DNA of 64,000 nt. Origin: Serripes groenlandicus. Taxonomy: Eukaryota > Mollusca > Bivalvia > Cardiida > Cardiidae. A program made the translations under genes and the position numbers. Of the stretch, positions 9,401-20,034 are shown piece after piece. Each line of letters opens with the position of its first letter. Within the stretch, counting starts at the first letter, position 1. The stretch covers positions 12,477,918-12,541,917 of the forward strand of contig JASEVX010000010.1 of NCBI GenBank assembly GCA_031761405.1, read 5' to 3'. A model generated the notes under the pieces. It had not been told where the DNA came from. It saw nothing but the letters and a program-made list of their open reading frames with translations, and did no database searches.

Positions 9401-12400
9401 TCAGTTGTCCTGCCACCAGCAAGTCAATCGAAGTGCTAATACCACACTGAATTAACTAGATCTACTGGCTCAGTTGTCCTACCTCCAACAAGTCAGTCAA
9501 AGTGCTAATACCACACTGAATTAACCAGATCTACTGGCTCAGTTGTCCTACCTCCAGCAAGTCAGTCGAAGTGCTAATACCACACTGAATTAACCAGATC
9601 TACTGGCTCAGTTGTCCTAGCTCCAGCAAGTCAGTCGAAGTGCTTATACCACACTGAATTAACCAGATCTACTGGCTCAGTTGTCCTAGCTCCAGCAAGT
9701 CAGTCGAAGTGCTAATACCACACTGAATTAACCAGATCTACTGGCTCAGTTGTCCTACCTCCAGCAAGTCAGTCGAAGTGCTAATACCACACTGAATTAA
9801 CCAGATCTACTGGCTCAGTTGTCCTACCTCCAGCAAGTCAGTCGTAGTGCCACTGAATTAACTAGATCTACTGGCTCAGTTGTCCTGCCACCACCAAGTC
9901 AGTCGTAATGCCACTGAATTAACTAGATCTACTGGCTCAGTTGTCCTACCTCCAGCACGTCAGTCGAAGTGCTAACACCACACTGAATTAACCATATCTA
10001 CTGGCTCAGTTGTCCTGCCACCAGCAAGTCAGTCGAAGTGCTAACACCACACTGACTGAATTAACCAGATCTAGGCTCAGTTGTCCTACCTCCAGCAAGT
10101 CAGTCGAAGTGCTAACACCACACTGAATTAACCAGATCTACTAGCTCAGTTTTCCTGCCACCAGCAGGTCAGTCCTAGTGCTAATACCACACTAAATTAA
10201 CCAGATCTACTGGCTCAGTTGTCCTGCCACCAGCAAGTCAGTCGTAGTGCTAATACCACACTGAATTAACCAGATCTACTGGCTCAGTTGTCCTGCCACC
10301 AGCAAGTCAGTCGAAGTGCTAATACCACACTGAATTAACTAGATCTACTGGCTCAGTTGTCCTACCTCCAGCAAGTCAGCCGAAGTGCTAATACCACACT
10401 GAATTAACCAGATCTACTGGCTCAGTTGTCCTACCTCCAGGAAGTCAGTCGAAGTGCTAATACCACACTGAATTAACCAGATCTACTGGCTCAGTTGTCC
10501 TAGCTCCAGCAAGTCAGTCGTAGTGCTTATACCACACTGAATTAACCAGATCTACTGGCTCAGTTGTCCTACCTCCAGCAAGTCAGTCGAAGTGCTAATA
10601 CCACACTGAATTAACCAGATCTACTGGCTCAGTTGTCCTACCTCCAGCAGGTCAGTCGAAGTGCTAATACCAGACTGAATTAACCAGATCTACTGGCTCA
10701 GTTGTCCTACCTCCAGCAGGTCAGTCATAGTGCTAACACCACACTGAATTAACCAGATATACTGGCTCAGTTGTCATACCTCCAGCAAGTCAGTCGTAGT
10801 GCTAATACCACACTGAATTAACCAGATCTACTGGCTCAGTTGTCCAACCTCCAGCAAGTCAGTCGTAGTGCTAATACCACACTGAATTAACCAGATATAC
10901 TGGCTCAGTTGTCCTGCCACCAGCAAGTCAGTCGTAGTGCTAACACAACACTAAATTAACCAGATCTACTGGCTCAGTTGTCCTACCTCCAGCAAGTCAG
11001 TCGTAGTGCTACTGAATTAACTAGATCTACTGGCTCAGTTGTCCTACCTCCAGCAAGTCAGTCGTAGTGCTACTGAATTAACCAGATCTACTGGCTCAGT
11101 TGTCCTACCTCCAGCAAGTCAGTCGAAGTGCTAACACCACACTGAAATAACCAGATCTACTGGCTCAGTTGTCCTGCCACCAGCAAGTCAGTCGAAGTGC
11201 TAACACCACACTGAATTAACCAGATCTAGGCTCAGTTGTCCTACCTCCAGCAAGTCAGTCGAAGTGCCAAAACCAAACTGAATTAACCAGATCTACTGGC
11301 TCAGTTGTCCTACCTCCAGCAAGTCAGTCGAAGTGCTAATACCACAATGAATTAACCAGATCTACTGGCTCAGTTGTCCTACCTCCAGCAAGTCAGTCAT
11401 AGTACCACTGAATTAACTAGATCTACTTGCTCAGTTGTCCTACCTCCAGCAAGTCAGTCGAAGTGCTAACACCACACTGAATTAACAAAATCTACTGGCT
11501 CAGTTGTCCTACCTCCAGCAAGTCAGTCATAGTGCTAACACCACACTGAATTAACCAGATCTACTGGCTCAGTTGTCCTACCTCCAGCAAGTCAGTCGTA
11601 GTGCTAATACCACACTGAATTAACCAGATCTACAGGCTCAGTTGTCCTACCTCCAGCAAGTCAGTCGTAGTGCTAATACCACACTGAATTAACCAGATAT
11701 ACTGGCTCAGTTGTCCTGCCACCAGCAAGTCAGTCGTTGTGCTACTGAATTAACTAGATCTACTGGCTCAGTTGTCCTACCTCCAGCAAGTCAGTCGTAG
11801 TGCTACTGAATTAACCAGATCTACTGGCTCAGTTGTCCTACCTCCAGCAAGTCAGTCGAAGTGCTAACACAACACTGAATTAACCAGATCTACTGGCTCA
11901 GTTGTCCTACCTCCAGCAAGTCAGTCGAAGTGCTAACACCACACTGAATTAACCAGATCTACTGGCTCAGTTGTCCTACCTTCAGCAAGTCAGTCGAAGT
12001 GCCAAAACCAAACTGAATTAACCAGATCTACTGGCTCAGTTATCCTACTCCAGCAAGTCAGTCGAAGTGCTAACACCACACTGAATTAACCAGACCTACT
12101 GGCTCAGTTGTCCTACCTCCAGCAAGTCAGTCGAAGTGCTAATACCACACTGAATTAACCAGATCTACTGTCCCAGTTGTCCTGCCACCAGCAGGACAGT
12201 CGAAGTGCTAATACCACACTGAATTAACCAGATCTACTGGCTCAGTTGTCCTACCTCCAGCAAGTCAGTCATAGTGCTAACACCACACTGAATTAACTAG
12301 ATCTACTGGCTCAGTTGTCCTACCTCCAGCAAGTCAGTCGAAGTGCTAATACCACACTGAATTAACTAGATCTACTGGATCAGTTGTCCTACCTCCAGCA

Positions 12401-15400
12401 AGTCAGTCGAAGTGCTAATACCACACTGAATTAACCAGATCTACTGGCTCAGTTGTCCTACCTCCAGCAAGTCAGTCGAAGTGCTAATACCACACTGAAT
12501 TAACTAGATCTACTGTCTCAGTTGTCCTACCTCCAGCAAGTCAGTCGAAGTGCTAATACCACACTGAATTACCCAGATCTACTGGCTCAGTTGTCCTACC
12601 TCCAGCAAGGCAGTCGAAGTGCTAATACCACACTGAATTAACCAGATCTACTGGCTCAATTGTCCTACCTCCAGCAAGTCAGTCGTAGTGCTAATACCAC
12701 ACTGAATTAACCAGATATACTGGCTCAGTTTTCTGCCACCAGCAGGTCAGTCATAGTGCTAACACCACACTGAATTAACCAGATCTACTGGCTCAGTTGT
12801 CCTACCTCCAGCAAGTCAGTCATAGTGCTAATACCACACTGAATTAACTAGATCTACTGGCTCAGTTGTTCTACCACCAGCAGGTCAGTCGAAGTGCTTA
12901 TACCACACTGAATTAACCAGATATACTGGCTCAGTTGTCCTACCTCCAGTAAGTCAGTCATAGTGCTAATACCACACTGAATTAACCAGATCTACTGGCT
13001 CAGTTGTCCTGCCACCAGCAAGTCAGTCGAAGTGCTAATACCACACTGAATTAACCAGATCTACTGGCTCAGTTGTCCTACCTCCAGCAAGTCAGTCATA
13101 GTGCTAACACCACACTGAATTAACTAGATCTACTGGCTCAGTTGTCCTACCTCCAGCAAGTCAGTCATAGTGCTAATACCACACTGAATTAACTAGATCT
13201 ACTGGCTCAGTTGTCCTGCCTCCAGCAGGTCAGTCATAGTGTTAACACCACACTGAATTAACCAGATCTACTGGCTCAGTTGTCCTACCTCCAGCAAGTC
13301 AGTCGAAGTGCTAATACCACACTGAATTAACTAGATTTACTGGCTCAGTTATCCTACCTCCAGCAAGTCAGTCATAGTGCTAATACCACACTGAATTAAC
13401 TAGATCTACTGGCTCAGTTGTCCTGCCTCCAGCAGGTCAGTCATAGTGCTAACACCACACTGAATTAACCAGATCTACTGGCTCAGTTGTCCTACCTCCA
13501 GCAAGTCAGTCGAAGTGCTAATACCACACTGAATTAACTAGATCTACTGGCTCAGTTGTCCTACCCCCAGCAAGTCAGTCATAGTGCTAACACCACACTG
13601 AATTAACTAGATCTACTGGCTCAGTTGTCCTATCTCCAGCAAGTCAGTCATAGTGCTAATACCACACTGAATTAAGTAGATCTACTGGCTCAGTTGTCCT
13701 GCATCCAGCAGGTCAGTCATAGTGCTAACACCACACTGAATTAACCAGATCTACTGGCTCAGTTGTCCTACCTCCAGCAAGTCAGTCGAAGTGCTAATAC
13801 CACACTGAATTAACTAGATCTACTGGCTCAGTTGTCCTCCCACCAGCAAGTCAGTCGTAGTGCTAATACCACACTGAATTAACCAGATATACTGGCTCAG
13901 TTGTCCTACCCCAAGCAAGTCAGTCATAGTGCTAACACCACACTGAATTAACCAGATCTACTGGCTCAGTTGTCCTACCTCCAGCAAGTCAGTCGAAGTG
14001 CTAATACCACACTGAATTAACTAGATCTACTGGCTCAGTTGTCCTCCCACCAGCAAGTCAGTCGTAGTGCTAATACCACACTGAATTCACCAGATATACT
14101 GGCTCAGTTGTCCTACCCCCCAGCAAGTCAGTCATAGTGCTAACACCCCACTGAATTAACCAGATCTACTGACTCAGTTGTCCTACCTCCAGCAAGTCAG
14201 TCGTAGTGCCACTGAATTAACTAGATCTACTGGCTCAGTTGTCCTACCTCCAGCAAGTCAGTCGAAGTGCTAACACCACACATAATTAACCAGATCTACT
14301 GGCTCAGTTGTCCTACCTCCAGCAAGTCAGTCGTAGTGCCACTGAATTAACTAGATATACTGGCTCAGTTGTCCTACCTCCAGCAAGTCAGTCGAAGTGC
14401 TAATACCACACTGAATTAACCAGATCTACTGGCTCAGTTGTCCTACCTCCAGCAAGTCAGTCATAGTGCTAACACCACACTGATTTAACCAGATCTACTG
14501 GCTCAGTTGTCCTACCTCCAGCAAGTCAGTCGAAGTGCTAATACCACACTGAATTAACTAGATCTACTGGATCAGTTGTCCTACCTCCAGCAAGTCAGTC
14601 GAAGTGCTAATACCACACTGAATTAACCAGATCTACTGGCTGAGTTGTCCTACCTCCAGCAAGTCAGTCGAAGTGCTAATACCACACTGAATTAACTAGA
14701 TCTACTGGCTCAGTTGTCCTACCTCCAGCAAGTCAGTCGAAGTGCTAATACCACACTGAATTACCCAGATCTACTGGCTCAGTTGTCCTACCTCCAGCAA
14801 GTCATTCGAAGTGCTAATACCACACTGAATTAACCAGATCTACTGGCTCAGTTGTCCTACCTCCAGCAAGTCAGTCGTAGTACTTATACCACACTGAATT
14901 AACCAGATATACTGGCTCAGTTGTCCTGCCACCAGCAGGTCAGTCATAGTGCTAACACCACACTGAATTAACCAGATCTACTGGCTCAGTTGTCCTACCT
15001 CCAGCAAGTCAGTCATAGTGCTAATACCACACTGAATTAACTAGATCTACTGGCTCAGTTGTCCTACCACCAGCAGGTCAGTCGAAGTGCTTATACCACA
15101 CTGAATTAACCAGATCTATTGGCTCAGTTGTCCTACCTCAAGCAAGTCAGTCATAGTGCTAATACCACACTGAATTAACCAGATCTACTGGCTCAGTTGT
15201 CCTACCACCAGCAGGTCAGTCGAAGTGCTAATACCACACTGAATTAACCAGATCTACTGGCTCAGTTGTCCTACCACCAGCAGGTCAGTCGAAGTGCTAA
15301 TACCACACTGAATTAACCAGATCTACTGGCTCAGTTGTCCTACCTCCAGCAAGTCAGTCATAGTGCTAATACCACACTGAATTAACCAGATCTACTGGCT

Positions 15401-16541
15401 CAGTTGTCCTACCACCAGCAGGTCAGTCGAAGTGCTAATACCACACTGAATTAACCAGATCTACTGGCTCAGTTGTCCTGCCACCAGCAAGTCAGTCGTA
15501 GTGCTAATACCACACTGAATTAACTAGATCTACTGGCTCAGTTGTCTTGCCACCAGCAAGTCAGTCGTAGTGCTAACACAACACTAAATTAACTAGATCT
15601 ACTGGCTCAGTTGTCTTGCCACCAGCAAGTCAGTCGTAGTGCTAACACAACACTAAATTAACTAGATCTACTGGCTCAGTTGTCCTGCCACCAGCAAGTC
15701 AGTCGTAGTGATAATACCACACTGAATTAACAAGATCTACTGGCTCAGTTGTCCTGCCACCAGCAAGTCAGTCGTAGTGCTAACACAACACTAAATTAAC
15801 TAGATATACTGGCTCAGTTGTCCTGCCACCAGCAAGTCAGTCGTAGTGCTAATACCACTCTGAATTAACTAGATCTACTGGCTCAATTGTCCTGCCACCA
15901 GCAAGTCAGTCGTAGTGCTAACACCACACTGAATTAACTAGATCTACTGGCTCAGTTGTCCTGCCACCAGCAGGTCAGTCGAAGTGCTAATACCACACTG
16001 AATTAACCAGATCTACTGGCTCAGTTGTCCTACCTCCAGCAGGTCAGTCATAGTGCTAACACCACACTGAATTAACTAGATCTACTGGCTCAGTTGTCCT
16101 ACCTCCAGCAGGTCAGTCGTAGTGCCACTGAATTAACCAGATCTACTGGCTCAGTTGTCCTGCCACCAGCAGGTCAGTCGTAGTGCTAACACCACACTGA
16201 ATTAACTAGATCTACTGGCTCAGTTGTCCTGCCACCAGCAGGTCAGTCGAAGTGCTAATACCACACTGAATTAACTAGATCTACTTGCTCAGTTGTCCTG
16301 CCACCAGCAGGTCAGTCGTAGTGCTAACACCACACTGAATTAACTAGATATACTGGCTCAGTTGTCCTGCCACCAGCAGGTCAGTCGTAGTGCTAACACC
16401 ACACTGAATTAACTAGTTCTACTGGCTTAGTTGTCCTGCCTCCAGCAAGTCAGTCGTCGTGCTAACACCACACTGAATTAACTAGATCTACTGGCTCAGT
16501 TGTCCTACCTCCAGCAAGTCAGTCGTAGTGCTAACACCACA
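6429..16541. repeat. 69-bp satellite, about 147 monomers, inside intron 2 of the metalloproteinase gene
   Basis: The monomer is 69 bp and starts ccagatctactggctcagtt. It then contains tcctacctccagcaagtcag, a variable tcgtagtg / tcgaagtg / tcatagtg triplet class, and accacactgaattaa. Most units hold one BglII-type agatct palindrome. Variants include 'cctgccaccag' units and units shortened by 8 bp (gtgccactgaatt, giving 61 bp). Higher-order duplication is visible. The block with two shortened units near 8961 reappears at 9844 (883-bp shift). 12370-12960 reappears at 14562-15150 (2,192-bp shift). Three-monomer (207-bp) steps occur near 13218/13425 and 13834/14041. The monomer resembles the inner segment of the SINE at 28095-28290. 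No coding potential. Confidence 0.95.
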
Positions 16542-16583
16542 ATGGAGGTCGACGACCATCAGATAATGGCGGGAAAGGAGGAG

Positions 16584-16592
16584 TATATAAAA
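16584..16592 (+). promoter_or_regulatory. candidate TATA box next to the satellite
   Basis: tatataaaa lies just after the satellite in a locally G-rich context (ggcgggaaaggagg) and is followed by gcgagttcagtcggcgag, an initiator-like stretch. No ORF follows, so it may be a solo-LTR remnant or a chance match. No LTR ends were identified. Confidence 0.25.
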
Positions 16593-17047
16593 CCTACCAA
16601 TATGCGGGCTGTTTGACGCGAGTTCAGTCGGCGAGTTGACACGTAGAAAGATCCTCCAACTCTTGTATCTCTGTAGAATTTCTCATTCTGTAAAAACGAA
16701 CAATTGATATCAGATTGTCATATAATAACACATACAGTGCAATACATTGCCTACAATCTTGGGCAAACAATTGTTTTCCTTGATCATTTTCTTTGATTTT
16801 GTTTTTATCTTTCGAATTGTGGTTGAAATCTGAGACAGTGAAATTAAGGTTATGCTCGTCTCGTAAAAACTAATCAGTTCTACGTCAAGTGCTAGAATGA
16901 CTAGACGAGCTTCTTTTTGTCTTTGTTATTGTCATTACCAGTATCATTATTAACGTAATTGAAATTGTTTCAATATTTTATTTCATTATTAACATATAGT
17001 TATCACCCTCATTATTATCATTGTAATAATTATTATTATTTACTCAC

Positions 17048-17283
17048 CGTGATTGGTAGAGCTTCAGAATCAAAAACCAAGCGTTTACCACCAGCCCCGT
17101 CGTTTTCGACGTTAAACACCGGTGCATTCGGATTGAGGCGCTTGTTTTCATCAAGTTTCAACGTCATGGATCTGCCTTTTCCTCGTTTTAGGTCGAATTC
17201 AATGTAATCCGGCAGAAAGCCGGGCATGCCTCGTCGAGCAATGTCATTATCCACGCTATTCAACCAGACCAATTCAGAATGTC
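17048..17283 (-). CDS. M12B metalloproteinase, N-terminal prodomain exon
   Basis: The 236-bp minus-strand exon lies between acceptor ctttattttag (AG at 17285-17284) and donor GTGAGT (from 17047). It opens in phase 1, matching the single base left by the signal-peptide exon (codon G-GA, Gly), and ends in phase 0, matching exon 5653-5806. The product begins HSELVWLNSVDNDIARRG and continues through PDYIEFDLKRGKG, then LKLDENKRLNPNAPVFNV. 'FDLKRGxxxxxLxLxENxxLNPNAPVF' is the core of the M12B propeptide as found in invertebrate ADAMTS-like secreted proteases. No Cys is seen, so the cysteine-switch residue, if any, is not in this exon. Confidence 0.7.
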
Positions 17284-18595
17284 CTAAAATAAAGCGTCAT
17301 GATTTCAAATGAGCGCGACTACTACGTTTGGATTTACATGTATATATATATTTAACACTTCAGTGGACCATTCCGGGAATAGGCACTACATAACATATTC
17401 GGCAATAGAGTTAACTTTTAAAACAATGTTACAAAAGATGAAAATTGTAATTATGAGTAATTTCTAATTATATCAACTCTATTTGATAATTACATATTCA
17501 TTTGCATGGAGATACTACATTTTTCCTGGATGTTTTCAAAATCGACCTTTGCAGATTTGTTGTATAAACTCGTATAAAGACTTTGCTCACACTCATAAAT
17601 AATTAACCATTAAAACAATATATTTCCTACAGGCTGAGTACTTTATACTTTCACCAAGCAAGTTAAGACAGAGTACGTGGGCGACATTTTCAGAAAACTC
17701 GCCAAAAGGTTTTTGCGACCAGTGCAGATCCAGATCAGCCAGCGCATCATTGAAAGTGCAGGCAGGCAGGTATATTTTACTGGCTAAGTCTAAGCTAAGC
17801 TACGGTTGGGTTTTACTGAGACACCGCTTTCAAAACTGTTTAACTGGTCTCAATGAACTTCTGTAAAGTATATATTATCCATTTGGATTCTGGGCATGTT
17901 ATTTCCACACGTGTAGTAATTACGTTATGTCGGATTTTACTAGAGCACCGCTCACTTATGAACGGCGCTCTATGCAAATCAATATGAGCGTAATTTTTAA
18001 ACAGGTAACGCAAATAACCTTTTGCGCATCCATGCAACCACACATCAATACAGAGATTGGATACTCGGGCTTAAGGATTATGTTCCGCGATACTCTCGCC
18101 GTACACGCGATAGAATGCGAGACTTCGCGGTCATTCGAATCTCCGTATTACAATATGTCTCTAATCCATGCCACTCTTTTACAGAAGTTTCTTGAACATT
18201 TCAAACTTATACGCGAACAGTATGGAGCTGGTGTATACTTCACATATGCAATATCTGATCCGGATCTAAACTCGTCCAAAAAGTGTTAAGACTGGTTGTC
18301 TACACTGGTTGTCACAGAGCACCGCTCATTTAGGAATTTTAGACTCATACTAACATTTCATAATTGTTTGATAAAATTGATCATAATGGACAATTTCTCC
18401 TTTTGTCACAATTGTTTCAAAGTCGTTCGTTTTTTGGGGTTTCACAATGCATCTGTAAGAGGGAAATGATGAATAAAGCCATCCCATAAAATAAATTACA
18501 TCAAATGTTTTACAACCTACATACGTCTATACTTAATTATCCAATTATGTTGAAACTAGAAAAAAAAATATAATATGATAAATAAAAAGTCTTAC
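17284..18595. other. intron 1 of the metalloproteinase gene
   Basis: This 1,312-bp intron contains a degenerate fragment of a second foldback family at about 17690-17760 (tttttgcgaccagtgcagatccag) and an F1 remnant at about 18385-18480 (atggacaatttctccttttg, aagagggaaatg). Open frames at 17840-18289 are not supported by splice signals or recognisable motifs. Confidence 0.4.
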
Positions 18596-18644
18596 CTGAA
18601 ACCTGGCACAAGAGACACACCGCAATCACAACCGCCGGAATCAT
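18596..18644 (-). CDS. M12B metalloproteinase, first coding exon with signal peptide
   Basis: The minus-strand ATG is at 18644-18642 in context gcagacaaaATGATT. The exon encodes MIPAVVIAVCLLCQVS plus one base, a short positively neutral start followed by a hydrophobic core, as expected for a secretory signal peptide. The donor GTAAGA begins at 18595. The phase-1 end joins exactly to exon 17048-17283 (glycine codon). Splicing three exons therefore yields signal peptide, prodomain part 1 and prodomain part 2 without a frame break, the strongest evidence that this is a real gene. A TATA box lies about 40 bp upstream of the ATG. Confidence 0.7.
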
Positions 18645-18679
18645 TTTGTCTGCCGTTGATTATTTTACAGGGTATACCT

Positions 18680-18688
18680 CTTTATATA
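18680..18688 (-). promoter_or_regulatory. TATA box of the metalloproteinase gene
   Basis: On the minus strand gggtatataaagaggtatac ends about 36 bp before the ATG. A start site 25-30 bp downstream would leave a 5' UTR of only about 10-20 nt, which is short but consistent with a TATA-driven secreted-protein gene. Confidence 0.5.
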
Positions 18689-18689
18689 C

Positions 18690-19709
18690 CCGACAATGAC
18701 GAGCTTCGATGACTTTGAACTTTTGATACGTACGTTGGTGACCATGGTATGAATAGAATAACCGATTCAAATGCAGAGATCGAATACTCGGAAAGTAGCT
18801 AACAACAGTAATGCATTTATATTAGTAATATATGTCCAAGATGTTAAACATTTTATAGTATATACTCAACTCTGAACTATATATTAAACACGTCTGTTTA
18901 GGTGCGTATGCACATTTGTATATATTCTTTGATGATTAGGTGACCTTTATGTACAAATACAGTGTATTGTCTGCATCGTATTGATCAAACTGTATCGATT
19001 CACAAACTGACCAGACACTTGTTGAGTTGCTGTAAAGTCTATCTGACAAATACTTGATTGATTGATCTAGCTGTGCACGAGGACTCTGATCAGATCGAAC
19101 GTCGCGTCCAGTTAGTCCGATCTCAGTCACGAAGCTGTTATACAAGCGAGCCGCGTCAGATGATTCGGGTCCTTCTTGCGTCATCAGATTTGAAATAACC
19201 AATGTGGGATTCGCCTAATTACGGTCTTATTGTCTGTGTAGACAATGAAATCTTATTTCAAATAAAAACAAGGGAAGAGATTTAAAATAAGATGTAGCTT
19301 TCGTTTCAATCCTAGACAATATGTTTATGAATTAAATTGTATTTCGGAAAATTGAATAAAAATATTGTTTAAAACAAATGAAAACCATAATATCACTATT
19401 ATAATCTATTATAATATATATTGCTAATAGTGACAACAAATTAAGTAATAAATAGTTCAAAATATTTTGGCAGTCAATGTTAAAAAAACCTGTCAATTGA
19501 AAGTCATGAAAATGTAACCAATTTGGCTTACTGGGTATGTCTACCCAGTAAAAAGTATAAACAAAAGCATAAACGATCAGTATTTAGATGTTTATGGTAC
19601 TGGAAAGTGAAATGGTTACTTAATTTAATCCCATGAAAAACTTATTAAACGGATTGCTTCAAAGCGCCAGATTTTTTTTGTCAAAATATGTGTTTTGGTC
19701 ATTTAAACA
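18690..19709. other. upstream region, nothing recognised
   Basis: AT-rich intergenic DNA upstream of the metalloproteinase gene. A minus-strand frame at 18936-19202 has no recognisable motif or signal and is not called. Confidence 0.4.
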
Positions 19710-19971
19710 TGAGCCGTTCTACGAAAAAAATGAAACATGGACACTGCGTAAAGTATCGACCCGGATCAGCCTAAGCATGCCGCACAGGATAACCCAGAGA
19801 GACACTTTTCGCCTCCTGTGAATTTTCTGTTTCGGGAAGCATTGCTCTATACCTCTATCTCCATGAGACGGAATGTGTCGGCCCTGATTAGCCTGCGCGG
19901 ACTGCGCAGGCTGATATGAGTCGATACATTACGCAAAGTACATAATGTTGTTTTTCTTGTGGTATGGCTCA
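19710..19971. mobile_element. MITE, family F2 (tgagccgt ends)
   Basis: The terminal inverted repeats are tgagccgttctacgaaaaaa and the complementary ttttcttgtggtatggctca. Internally 'cgtaaagtatcgacccggat' faces 'gagtcgatacattacgc' as a second inverted pair. The same element occurs at 26150-26333 and 29813-30034. The flanks suggest a short TA-containing target duplication, but this copy is not decisive. Confidence 0.8.
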
Positions 19972-20034
19972 TATACTTTTTCTCATTGTCAGAAAATACA
20001 TCTACGTCTGGTCTATGATATGTAATCAGACATT

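Noticed and set aside
6429..16541. CRISPR-like regular repeats
   Set aside because: Repeats are contiguous with no unique spacers, the genome is eukaryotic, and there are no cas genes.
16545..16900. Solo LTR at the satellite edge
   Set aside because: A TATA-like box is present but no TG...CA ends, target duplication or primer-binding site could be identified, so it was kept only as a promoter candidate.
17840..18289. Overlapping ORFs in metalloproteinase intron 1
   Set aside because: No splice signals, domain or signal peptide; sequence overlaps MITE debris.
18936..19202. 88-codon minus-strand ORF upstream of the metalloproteinase
   Set aside because: No recognisable motif and no convincing start context or splice sites.
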